Source: Streptomyces sp. NBC_00358 (GTDB lineage: Bacteria; Actinomycetota; Actinomycetes; Streptomycetales; Streptomycetaceae). From it: DNA of 64,000 bases. The DNA is taken from contig NZ_CP107976.1 of the NCBI RefSeq assembly GCF_036099295.1, positions 7,192,001-7,256,000 on the forward strand, given 5' to 3'. Positions within the stretch are counted from its first letter, which is position 1; every line of letters begins with the position of its first letter. Positions 41,601 to 48,928 of this stretch are shown in pieces. The notes beneath the pieces are model-generated. The model did no database searches, was not told where the DNA came from, and was given only the letters and a program-made list of their open reading frames with translations. A program made the translations under genes and the position numbers.

Positions 41601-43289
41601 ATGTCCGGGACGACCACGGCCGCTGCGCGATGCCGTCGGGAGACCGGGGCCGGTGCCAACCGCTGGGTCGTCCTTGTCGTCCTGTGCGTCAGCCTGCTGC
41701 TGGTCGCCCTCGACGCCACCGTGCTCCATGTCGCGGTGCCCGCCGTCACCGAGGACCTGAAGCCCGGCGCGATAGAACTGCTCTGGATCGTAGACATCTA
41801 CCCGCTCGTCTGCGCCTCGCTCCTCATCCTCTTCGGCACGCTCGGTGACCGCGTCGGCCGCCGGCGGATCCTCCTCCTGGGCTACGCCCTGTTCGGCGTC
41901 GCCTCCGGCATCGCGGCCTTCTCCGGGAACGCACAGCTCCTGATAGGCGCCCGCGCCCTGCTCGGCGTCGGCGGCGCGATGATCATGCCCGCCACGCTGT
42001 CGATCCTGCGCCAGGTCTTCCCCGACCGGCGCGAGCGGGCGCTCGCGATCGGCATCTGGAGCGCCGTCGCCGCCGTCGGCGCGGCGGTCGGGCCGCTGCT
42101 CGGCGGCTTCCTCCTCGAACACTTCTGGTGGGGATCGGTCTTCCTCGTCAACATCCCGCTGATGATCATCAGCCTGCCGGTCGGACGGCTGCTGCTGCCC
42201 GAGTCCCGCGGTGACCGCGACGGTCCCTGGGACGTGGTGGGGGCGCTCATGGCCGCCGCCGGTCTGTTCGGACTCGTCCTCGGTGTGAAGCGCCTCGGCG
42301 GCGGCGAGGCGCCCCTCAGCCCCTTCACCCTCGCGCCGCTCCTCCTCGGCGCGGTGCTGATGGCCCTCTTCGTGCGGCGGCAGCGGCGGCGCGCGCATCC
42401 GCTGGTGGACCTGCGCATGTTCGCGCGTCCCGCCTTCAGCACCTCGGTCGGATGCATCGTCCTCGCCATGCTCGCCCTCGTGGGGCTCGAACTGATCGCC
42501 GCGCAGTACCTGCAACTGGTGCTCGGCCTGTCACCGCTCCAGACGGGGCTGCGGCTGCTGCCCCTCACCGTCGCGGCGATGGCCGCCGGGCTCGCGGGGG
42601 CGAAACTGCTGCGGCGGTTCGGGCCGCGCGCGATGGTCTGCTTCGGGTTCTGTCTCACCGCGGCCGCCGTGGTCACGCTCACCGCGATGGGCGGGCACGA
42701 CAACACCGGGCTGCTGCTCTTCGGCTTCGTGCTGCTCGGCTTCGGTCTGGAGACCACGCTCTTCGGGGCGTACGAGTCCATGCTGAGCGAGGCGCCGCAG
42801 GCCCAGTCGGGCGGCGCGGCGGCGATCGGCGAGACCTCGTACCAACTGGGCGCCGGGCTGGGGATCGCACTGCTGGGCAGTGTGATGAACGCGGCGTACA
42901 CGCCGGGACTGTCGTCCGTCCCCGGGGTCCCGGCCGCCGATTCCACGGCGGCGGGCCATTCGCTGGGCGAGGCGTACCAGGTCGCGGACCGGCTCGGAGG
43001 CGCTTCCGGCGGCGCCCTGCGGCAGGCCGCCCGTGACTCCTTCGTGCACGGACTGCATGTGACGCTGCTGGTGAGCGCGGGTCTGTTGCTGCTGGGCGCC
43101 GTGATGGCGCTGCGGCTGCCGCGGGTCATGGACTGCGGGGCACCCACGACGGACTCCGCCCCTGGCGCGTACTCCGGCCGGGCCGAGAACGCCGGACCCG
43201 CCGAGGACGGCTCCGGCACGGACTCCGCCCCGGGCCCGGCAGGAATCCCGTCCCCCCGGGACATCACCGGGACCCGGGTCTCCGCCTAG
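41601..43289 (+). CDS. MFS exporter, DHA2 (14-helix) family
   Basis: 562 residues. ANRWVVLVVLCVSLLLVALD opens helix 1, GDRVGRRRILLLGYALFG is the MFS loop 2-3 motif, and GIWSAVAAVGAAVGPLLGG is antiporter motif C; WWGSVFLVNIPLM is the DHA2 helix-5/6 segment. A hydrophilic Pro/Ser/Gly tail of about 60 residues ends the protein. TGGAGGT six bases before the ATG. No regulator gene is adjacent. Likely a drug or metabolite/proton antiporter. Confidence 0.9.
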   Translation: MSGTTTAAARCRRETGAGANRWVVLVVLCVSLLLVALDATVLHVAVPAVTEDLKPGAIELLWIVDIYPLVCASLLILFGTLGDRVGRRRILLLGYALFGVASGIAAFSGNAQLLIGARALLGVGGAMIMPATLSILRQVFPDRRERALAIGIWSAVAAVGAAVGPLLGGFLLEHFWWGSVFLVNIPLMIISLPVGRLLLPESRGDRDGPWDVVGALMAAAGLFGLVLGVKRLGGGEAPLSPFTLAPLLLGAVLMALFVRRQRRRAHPLVDLRMFARPAFSTSVGCIVLAMLALVGLELIAAQYLQLVLGLSPLQTGLRLLPLTVAAMAAGLAGAKLLRRFGPRAMVCFGFCLTAAAVVTLTAMGGHDNTGLLLFGFVLLGFGLETTLFGAYESMLSEAPQAQSGGAAAIGETSYQLGAGLGIALLGSVMNAAYTPGLSSVPGVPAADSTAAGHSLGEAYQVADRLGGASGGALRQAARDSFVHGLHVTLLVSAGLLLLGAVMALRLPRVMDCGAPTTDSAPGAYSGRAENAGPAEDGSGTDSAPGPAGIPSPRDITGTRVSA

Positions 43290-43420
43290 AGACCCCGGGG
43301 TGCGCCAGGGGGACTCCGGGTCTCTGCCCGGGACCAGGGGCGGCGGCATGATCCGTGCGAGAGCCGCCGGGTCTCCCTGGACTTGCGGGACACTGCGTCG
43401 TAACGTCGGGCCGAGATCCT

Positions 43421-43439
43421 TAACTAGCGGTGCTAGTTA
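43421..43439 (+). promoter_or_regulatory. Perfect 19-bp palindrome, operator upstream of acyl-CoA dehydrogenase
   Basis: TAACTAGC, GGT, GCTAGTTA at 43421-43439: eight-base arms with a three-base centre, 23 bp before the start codon. This size and symmetry fit a TetR-family dimer site, so a repressor responsive to an acyl-CoA is likely. Confidence 0.7.
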
Positions 43440-43461
43440 TCAACCTGCCGGAGGCTGTCGT

Positions 43462-44652
43462 ATGTCCGCGTCCTCGAAGCTGCCGCCCTTCGACCCCGCC
43501 GATCCGCTCGGCATCGACGACCTGCTGGACGCGGAGGACCTCGCGATCCGCGACACCGTGCGGACCTGGGCCGCGGACCGGGTGCTGCCGTATGTCGCCG
43601 ACTGGTACGAGAAGGGCGAGCTGCCCGGCATCCGGGAACTGGCACGGGAACTCGGCGGAATCGGCGCGCTCGGCATGTCACTCCAGGGATACGGGTGCGC
43701 GGGGGCCAGCGCCGTGCAGTACGGCCTCGCCTGCCTGGAGCTCGAAGCCGCCGACTCCGGGATCCGTTCGCTCGTCTCGGTCCAGGGCTCCCTCGCCATG
43801 TACGCCATCCACCGCTTCGGCAGCGAGGAGCAGAAGCTGGCCTGGCTGCCGGGCATGGCCTCCGGCGAGATCATCGGCTGCTTCGGACTGACCGAGCCCG
43901 ACCACGGCTCCGACCCCGGTTCCATGCGCACGCACGCCAAGCGCGACGGCGGGGACTGGGTCCTCAACGGGCGCAAGATGTGGATCACCAACGGTTCCGT
44001 CGCCGGGGTCGCCGTCGTCTGGGCGCAGACCGACGACGGCATCCGCGGCTTCGTCGTGCCCACCGACGCACCCGGGTTCTCCGCTCCCGAGATCAAGCAC
44101 AAGTGGTCCCTGCGGGCGAGCGTGACCAGCGAACTGGTCCTCGACGACGTACGGCTGCCGGCCGACGCCGTCCTGCCCGACGTCGTCGGCCTCAAGGGCC
44201 CGCTCGCGTGCCTCTCGCACGCGCGGTACGGGATCGTGTGGGGCGCGATGGGCGCGGCGCGCTCCAGTTTCGAGTCCGCCGTCGCCTACGCGAAGATGCG
44301 GGAACAGTTCGGACGCCCCATCGGCGGCTTCCAGCTCACCCAGGCCAAACTCGCCGACATGGCCGTCGAACTGCACAAGGGGATCCTGCTCGCCCACCAC
44401 CTGGGCCGCCGCATGGACGCGGGACGGCTCCGCCCCGAGCAGGTCAGCTTCGGCAAGCTCAACAACGTACGCGAGGCCATCGAGATCTGCCGTACCTCGC
44501 GCACGATTCTGGGCGCCAACGGAATCTCGCTGGAGTATCCCGTGATGCGGCACGCCACGAACCTGGAGTCGGTGCTCACGTACGAGGGCACCGTCGAGAT
44601 GCATCAGCTCGTGCTGGGCAAGGCGCTCACCGGGCTCGACGCCTTCAGGTGA
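43462..44652 (+). CDS. Acyl-CoA dehydrogenase, glutaryl-CoA dehydrogenase-like
   Basis: 396 residues. FAD/acyl-CoA signatures: CFGLTEPDHGSDPGSMRTHA, NGRKMWITNGSVAGVAVVWA, YAKMREQFGRPIGGFQLTQA, and the catalytic Glu375 in TYEGTVEMHQLVLGKALTG, the position used by glutaryl-CoA and short-chain dehydrogenases. It oxidises acyl-CoA to the enoyl-CoA (with decarboxylation in the glutaryl enzymes). GGAGG seven bases before ATG. The upstream palindrome suggests ligand-controlled repression. A hairpin separates it from the convergent sflA gene. Confidence 0.93.
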   Translation: MSASSKLPPFDPADPLGIDDLLDAEDLAIRDTVRTWAADRVLPYVADWYEKGELPGIRELARELGGIGALGMSLQGYGCAGASAVQYGLACLELEAADSGIRSLVSVQGSLAMYAIHRFGSEEQKLAWLPGMASGEIIGCFGLTEPDHGSDPGSMRTHAKRDGGDWVLNGRKMWITNGSVAGVAVVWAQTDDGIRGFVVPTDAPGFSAPEIKHKWSLRASVTSELVLDDVRLPADAVLPDVVGLKGPLACLSHARYGIVWGAMGAARSSFESAVAYAKMREQFGRPIGGFQLTQAKLADMAVELHKGILLAHHLGRRMDAGRLRPEQVSFGKLNNVREAIEICRTSRTILGANGISLEYPVMRHATNLESVLTYEGTVEMHQLVLGKALTGLDAFR

Positions 44653-44678
44653 AGGCCCCGCTCGTGAAGCCCCGGCAA

Positions 44679-44703
44679 GGCAGGGCCGGTGAGCGGCCCT
44701 GCC
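44679..44703. terminator. Bidirectional terminator, acyl-CoA dehydrogenase / sflA
   Basis: GGCAGGGCCG (44679-44688), loop GTGAG, CGGCCCTGCC (44694-44703), between two convergent stop codons. Confidence 0.8.
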
Positions 44704-45141
44704 TCAGCTCTGGTTGAAGAAACCGTCCGTCTGACGGCTCGCGGCCTCGCCGCTGACGATCTCCGTGTTGGCCGGGGTCAGCAGGAAGACCCGGGTCGCC
44801 ACCCGCTCGATGGTGCCGCGCAGGCCGAAGGTCAGTCCGGCCGCGAAGTCCACCACGCGCTTGGCGTCGGACGCCTCCATGGACGTGAGGTTGATGATGA
44901 CCGGGACGCCGTCCCGGAAGAGTTCGCCGATACCGCGTGCGTCCCGGAAGCTGTCCGGGGTGACCGTGCCGATCCGGCGGCCCTTCTCCTCCGCCGTCTC
45001 GGAAGCAACCTTCACGCGCGGGTCGGTGACCCACGCGTCGCCGGAGTCCTGACCCTCGGCGTAGTCGTCGTCGTAGTAACGCTCGTCATCGTTGTCGTCG
45101 ACGAGGCCAAGCCAGGCACTCGCCTTGCGCACCGATCCCAT
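44704..45141 (-). CDS. sflA: SepF-like cell-division protein, SflA type
   Basis: 145 residues. The SepF/DUF552 core reads DSFRDARGIGELFRDGVPVI then INLTSMEASDAKRVVDFAAG and LRGTIERVATRVFLLTPANTE; SepF proteins polymerise and tether FtsZ to the membrane. It lies away from the division (dcw) cluster. Streptomycetes have SepF plus two paralogues, SflA and SflB, that restrain ectopic FtsZ/DivIVA assembly in sporulation; neighbours and the acidic linker (DDNDDERYYDDDY) fit SflA, from memory of the S. coelicolor gene. GAGGAGG lies before the ATG. Confidence 0.82.
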   Translation of the reverse strand: MGSVRKASAWLGLVDDNDDERYYDDDYAEGQDSGDAWVTDPRVKVASETAEEKGRRIGTVTPDSFRDARGIGELFRDGVPVIINLTSMEASDAKRVVDFAAGLTFGLRGTIERVATRVFLLTPANTEIVSGEAASRQTDGFFNQS

Positions 45142-45430
45142 GGACGCCTCCTCTCACAGCGGTCTTTCGTGCTTCCGCATCCCCATGGTCGTCCATGATG
45201 CGGATGTCGCGCCAAGTGGATAGACGCCGCGCGGGGGTTTCGTGACGGTACTGGTGCACAGCGAATCCGTCGAGAGCCCGCGTGCCCCAAGGGTCGTACG
45301 GTATGCGGCTGCTGACTGTGAGTGAAATATGATTTCTCTCGGCGACCGGGTGACGAGCGGTGCGTACGGGTGAACGGGGTCCTCGATACGATGCCGCACC
45401 TCGACGTCGTACGTGTCACGGGGGAGTGTC

Positions 45431-46606
45431 GTGTTCGGAATCGTGAGGCCCTGCGCCCACCGCCTCGGTGAAGGGCTCAAGACGCAGTGGATGGCGCATC
45501 TGTGCGGGCTGTGTCTCGCACTGCGCGGGGACCACGGCCAGTTCGCGCGGGTGGTCACCAACTACGACGGCCTGCTGATATCGGTTCTGACGGAGGCTCA
45601 GGCCGAGCGCACGACGGGATGGCGGCGCACCGCCGGTCCCTGTCCGCTGCGCGGCATGCGGACCGCCTCCGTCGCGCAGGGCGAGGGCGCGCGGCTCGCC
45701 GCCGCCGTCTCGCTGGTGCTCGCCTCGGCGAAGGTGCGCGACCACGTCGCCGACGGGGACGGCCTCCTGGCGCGCAAGCCGGTCGCGGTCGCCGCGCGCC
45801 GGGTGGCCGCGAGCTGGGGGCGGGCCGGGGCGCGTACGGGATCCGAGGTCGGCTTCGACACGGCCGTCCTCGTCGACGCGGTGGACCGGCAGATCGGCGT
45901 CGAGGCGCTGGCCGGGCCCGGAACGCCGTTGCTGACCGTCACCGAACCCACCGAGACCGCCACCGGCGCGGCCTTCGCGCACACCGCCGTCCTCGCGGGC
46001 CGCCCCGGCAACGCGGTGCCGCTGGCCGAGGCCGGCCGGCTCTTCGGGCGGCTCGCTCATCTGCTGGACGCCGTCGAGGACAGGGAAACTGACGCCGCGT
46101 CGGGTGCCTGGAACCCGCTCACGGCCACCGGGACCTCGCTCACCGAGGCCCGTCGGCTCGCCGACGACGCCCTGCACGGTATACGGCTCGCCCTGCGGGA
46201 GGCCGAGTTCACCGACAGCAGGCTGGCGCATGTCCTGCTCGCCCACGAACTGGGACGGTCGGTGGACCGCGCGTTCGGGACGTCGGGGTGCGGGCATCCG
46301 GCGGAGGGCTCCTTCGGGCCGCCGCCCCAGCACGGAGGCGGCCCGTACGGCGGCAGCCCCTTCGGCGGCGGGCCGTCCTTCCAGCCCCCGACCCCCGGCA
46401 GGCGCGGATTCTGGGCCGGCTGCGCGTCCGCCATCGGGCTGTGCTGCACCTGCAAGATGTGCTGCGCCGCCGAGTACGAGGGTCCGTGGTCGCGCAAGAA
46501 GCGTGGAGGATGCCTGAACGACTGTGACTGCGACTGCAGTTGCTGCGAGGCGTGCCAGTGCTGCGAATGCTGTGAGTGCTGCTCGTGTTGCGACTGCGGG
46601 TTGTGA
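45431..46606 (+). CDS. DUF5685 family protein with cysteine-dense C-terminal tail
   Basis: 391 residues. The family motif is at the start: FGIVRPCAHRLGEGLKTQWM, AHLCGLCLALRGDHGQFARV, TNYDGLLISVLTEAQ. A helical middle with HLLDAVEDRETDA and GRSVDRAFGTSGCGHP follows, then a Gly/Pro linker and a tail of about 60 residues holding more than twenty cysteines (CCTCKMCCAAEYEG, CLNDCDCDCSCCEACQCCEC). The tail resembles a metallothionein or a multi-site metal-binding segment. Function is unknown. GGGGAG precedes the GTG start. A strong hairpin follows the stop. Confidence 0.8.
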   Translation: MFGIVRPCAHRLGEGLKTQWMAHLCGLCLALRGDHGQFARVVTNYDGLLISVLTEAQAERTTGWRRTAGPCPLRGMRTASVAQGEGARLAAAVSLVLASAKVRDHVADGDGLLARKPVAVAARRVAASWGRAGARTGSEVGFDTAVLVDAVDRQIGVEALAGPGTPLLTVTEPTETATGAAFAHTAVLAGRPGNAVPLAEAGRLFGRLAHLLDAVEDRETDAASGAWNPLTATGTSLTEARRLADDALHGIRLALREAEFTDSRLAHVLLAHELGRSVDRAFGTSGCGHPAEGSFGPPPQHGGGPYGGSPFGGGPSFQPPTPGRRGFWAGCASAIGLCCTCKMCCAAEYEGPWSRKKRGGCLNDCDCDCSCCEACQCCECCECCSCCDCGL

Positions 46607-46611
46607 CGGCG

Positions 46612-46646
46612 CGCTCGGAGCACTCCCGTCGGGGGTGCTCCGAGCG
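46612..46646 (+). terminator. Terminator after the DUF5685 gene
   Basis: CGCTCGGAGCAC plus TCCC (46612-46627) pairs with GGGG plus GTGCTCCGAGCG (46631-46646) around a three-base loop, a sixteen-pair stem six bases after the stop codon. Confidence 0.85.
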
Positions 46647-46660
46647 GTCGGGGAGCGTGC

Positions 46661-46720
46661 TGGGTCAGTCTCGGTCCTGCTCGGTCCGCCTCGGTCCTGT
46701 TCGGTCCCGCTCAGTCCTTC
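46661..46720. repeat. 10-bp tandem repeats
   Basis: Five consecutive decamers in exact register: TCGGTCCTGC, TCGGTCCGCC, TCGGTCCTGT, TCGGTCCCGC, TCAGTCCTTC (46671-46720), preceded by a degenerate TGGGTCAGTC. The last unit includes the stop codon of the binding-protein gene. Confidence 0.8.
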
Positions 46721-47667
46721 AGCTCCGGCGGGGAGATCTGTGACCTCGTGATCGCCGAACCCTTCGTGCCCCACTTGTCGAGGATCTTCTCGTACGTTCC
46801 GTCGGCGATGAGCCTGTTCACCGCGGCGCGGAAGGCGGGTGCCAGCGAGCTGCCCTTCTTGAAGGCGAAGCCCACGTCGAGACGGTGGAACTCGTTGAGG
46901 AATCTGACCCCTTGCTGGTGGGCGACGGCGTAGCGCAGGCCGTTGATGGTGCTCATCACGAGGTCGCTGCGGCCTTGCTGCAGCGAGGACCAGATGGCGC
47001 CCTGCTCGCTGTACGTCTGGACCTTGTAGTCCTTCTTGCCCGCCTCCCGGCAGACCTTCTTGTTCTCCTCCAGAGTCGCCTCGAAGGTCGTCCCGGCCGC
47101 GGTCGCGACGTTCAGCCCGCAGAGCTGCCGGATTTCGGTGATCTTCGGCAGCTTGCTGTCCGCGCGAGTGGCGAAGCCCTGGCCGTCGTTGACGTAGGTG
47201 ACGAAGTCGATCACCTTGCGACGTTCGTCGGTGACGCCGAAGTTGCTTGCCCCGAAGTCGTACTTGCCGCTGTCGAGGGCCGGCAGGATCGCCTCGAAGC
47301 TCGCGGACTCGTGCTTCAGCTCGATGCCGAGGGTCTTGGCGACGGCGTCCGCGAAGTCGACGTCCTGCCCGGTCAGCGTCTTGCCGTCCGCCAGGTAGGA
47401 GGTCCCGGGCGGTGAACCGGACACGCTGATCGCCACGGTCAGTGAACGGGTCCCGGCCGGCAGCAACTTGGCGGCGGCGGCATCCTTGCGGATCGGCGAG
47501 ACGACGTCCGTGGTGGGAATCTTGTCGGCCCGCGCCGCGGCCCGGGCGGTACTTCCGGCGGCGGCGCCGTCCGTACCGGATCCGCACGCGGTGACCAGCA
47601 GGGCCACCGAGGTAAGCAGCGCAAAGGACGCAAAATGCCTGTTTCGGGTACGCGAGAACGTACGCAT
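46711..47667 (-). CDS. Polar amino-acid ABC transporter substrate-binding lipoprotein
   Basis: 318 residues. Lipobox VTACG after the signal peptide, then an SBP family 3 domain: GKTLTGQDVDFADAVAKTLG, FEAILPALDSGKYDFGASNF, GVTDERRKVIDFVTY, and FKKGSSLAPAFRAAVNRLIA then DGTYEKILDKWG. These bind polar or sulfur amino acids. The leader peptide with terminal cysteine upstream suggests a sulfur-containing ligand. AGGAG ten bases before the ATG. The matching permease is divergent, 0.4 kb away. Confidence 0.9.
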   Translation of the reverse strand: MRTFSRTRNRHFASFALLTSVALLVTACGSGTDGAAAGSTARAAARADKIPTTDVVSPIRKDAAAAKLLPAGTRSLTVAISVSGSPPGTSYLADGKTLTGQDVDFADAVAKTLGIELKHESASFEAILPALDSGKYDFGASNFGVTDERRKVIDFVTYVNDGQGFATRADSKLPKITEIRQLCGLNVATAAGTTFEATLEENKKVCREAGKKDYKVQTYSEQGAIWSSLQQGRSDLVMSTINGLRYAVAHQQGVRFLNEFHRLDVGFAFKKGSSLAPAFRAAVNRLIADGTYEKILDKWGTKGSAITRSQISPPELKD

Positions 47668-47798
47668 GGTGTGCGGTCTCCTGAAGGCAGGGAGTGAAGA
47701 GGCGCAAAGGGAGGGGAGGGGTGCGCGTGTGAAGGCGTGGGGAAGAGGAGAAACGCGGAAGGCGCCCGTCCGGGACGGGGACACGCAGGGGGGTCAGC
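47668..47798 (-). promoter_or_regulatory. Attenuator-like leader between the leader peptide and the binding-protein gene
   Basis: On the minus strand this 131-base stretch contains the palindromic hairpin CCCGTCCCGGACGGG (near 47764-47778) just after the leader-peptide stop, then a pyrimidine-rich run free of stable structure and the AGGAG site. The order peptide, hairpin, gene fits translation-coupled attenuation; the alternative structures need folding to confirm. Confidence 0.45.
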
Positions 47799-47870
47799 TC
47801 AACAGGAAGAGGACCACACGCGACCGAAGTCGATGTGGGAGCGCTTGACCAGCCACTGCCGCGAATGCAT
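47799..47870 (-). CDS. Putative cysteine-responsive leader peptide, 23 residues
   Basis: Reading the minus strand from ATG at 47870 gives a 23-codon frame: MHSRQWLVK, then RSHIDFGRVWSSS, ending in Cys-stop. The core R-x-HIDFGRV-x-S and the terminal cysteine match the short leader peptides annotated before sulfur-assimilation and sulfur-transport genes in streptomycetes. It ends 131 bases before the binding-protein gene on the same strand. Ribosome stalling at the Cys codon under cysteine shortage is the proposed control; that mechanism is family knowledge, not shown here. Confidence 0.8.
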   Translation of the reverse strand: MHSRQWLVKRSHIDFGRVWSSSC

Positions 47871-48079
47871 GGGCCAAGTGGAACAGGCATCTGTTTGTGC
47901 GTCAACTGCCCTGAGACGTACGGCTCACAGTATGGACAGCCTTGACATCGAGGGGAAACGCCCCCGTACTCTCATGCCACGGCCCTGCTGAGGGGCTCGG
48001 CCGTACGGCGCTCCCGGGCGCCCAGCGTGACCTGTGTGAAGGCACCCGTGTTCGACTCGACGCATCACGGAGTCTTCGC
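47871..48079. promoter_or_regulatory. Divergent promoter region, transporter halves
   Basis: Plus strand: TTGACA (47942-47947) with TACTCT (47967-47972), spacer 19, could drive the permease operon. ACGGAG (48067-48072) is the permease ribosome site. A 19-codon plus-strand frame at 47932-47991 also ends in Cys-stop but lacks the leader motif and a ribosome site. Confidence 0.4.
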
Positions 48080-48928
48080 ATGTCCTCCGACACCCTCACC
48101 GAGGTCGCCGCCGCACCGGACGAAGCGGCCTCCCTGCGCATCGTCCCAAGGCGTCGCACCGGCCTGTGGACCACCGCCGTCGCGGTTCTGGTCCTGCTCG
48201 GGCTCGCCCTCAACTCCGTAGTACGCAATGACGCGTTCCAGTGGGACGTCGTCGGCGAGTACTTCACCTCCGCCTCCGTGCTGCGCGGACTGTGGCTCAC
48301 CCTCTGGCTGACCGCGGTCGTGATGACGCTCGGCTTCGCGCTCGGCACCCTGCTCGCCGCGCTCCGGCTGTCCAGCAACCCCGTACTGAGGACGGTGAGC
48401 TGGGGATACGTCTGGCTCTTCAGGTCGATGCCGATCCTGGTCCAGCTGCTGTTCTGGTTCAACATCGGGGCGTTGTACCCGCAGATCCTCGGTGTGCGCA
48501 CGGTCGACCTGCTCGGCCCGGTGACCGTCGCCGTCGTCGGCCTCACCCTGCACGAGGCCGCCTACGCCGCCGAGGTGGTGCGCGGCGGCATCCTCTCCGT
48601 CGACCGGGGGCAGATCGAGGCCGCGCAGGCGCTGGGCCTGAGCCGGTGGCGCCGCTGGTGGCGGATCGTGCTGCCGCAGGCGATGCGCTCCATCGTCCCG
48701 CCGGCCGGGAACATGCTGATCGGCACCCTCAAGGGCACCTCCATCGTCAGCGTGATCGCCGTGCAGGACCTGCTCTACTCGGTGCAGCTCGTCTATCACC
48801 GCACCTACCAGGTCATGCCGCTCCTCATGGTGGCCACCCTCTGGTACATCATCGTCACCTCGGTCCTCGGCGTCGGCCAGCACTACGTCGAGAAGCACTA
48901 CGCGCGCGGTTCGGAGCGCACCCGATGA
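48080..48928 (+). CDS. Polar amino-acid ABC transporter permease
   Basis: 282 residues with five or six transmembrane helices. RGLWLTLWLTAVVMTLGFAL, LFRSMPILVQLLFWFN and the cytoplasmic EAA loop VDRGQIEAAQALGLSRWRRW are characteristic of HisMQ-type permeases, which would act as a homodimer here. It lies divergent to its binding protein and overlaps the next gene by four bases (ATGA). ACGGAG lies seven bases before the ATG at 48080. Confidence 0.92.
   Translation: MSSDTLTEVAAAPDEAASLRIVPRRRTGLWTTAVAVLVLLGLALNSVVRNDAFQWDVVGEYFTSASVLRGLWLTLWLTAVVMTLGFALGTLLAALRLSSNPVLRTVSWGYVWLFRSMPILVQLLFWFNIGALYPQILGVRTVDLLGPVTVAVVGLTLHEAAYAAEVVRGGILSVDRGQIEAAQALGLSRWRRWWRIVLPQAMRSIVPPAGNMLIGTLKGTSIVSVIAVQDLLYSVQLVYHRTYQVMPLLMVATLWYIIVTSVLGVGQHYVEKHYARGSERTR

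Noticed and set aside
46661..46720. CRISPR-like array
   Set aside because: Units are 10 bp, contiguous, without spacers; it is a simple tandem repeat.
47932..47991. Second leader peptide on the plus strand, 19 codons ending in Cys
   Set aside because: No ribosome site, lacks the R-x-HxDFGRV core, and overlaps the likely promoter of the permease operon.
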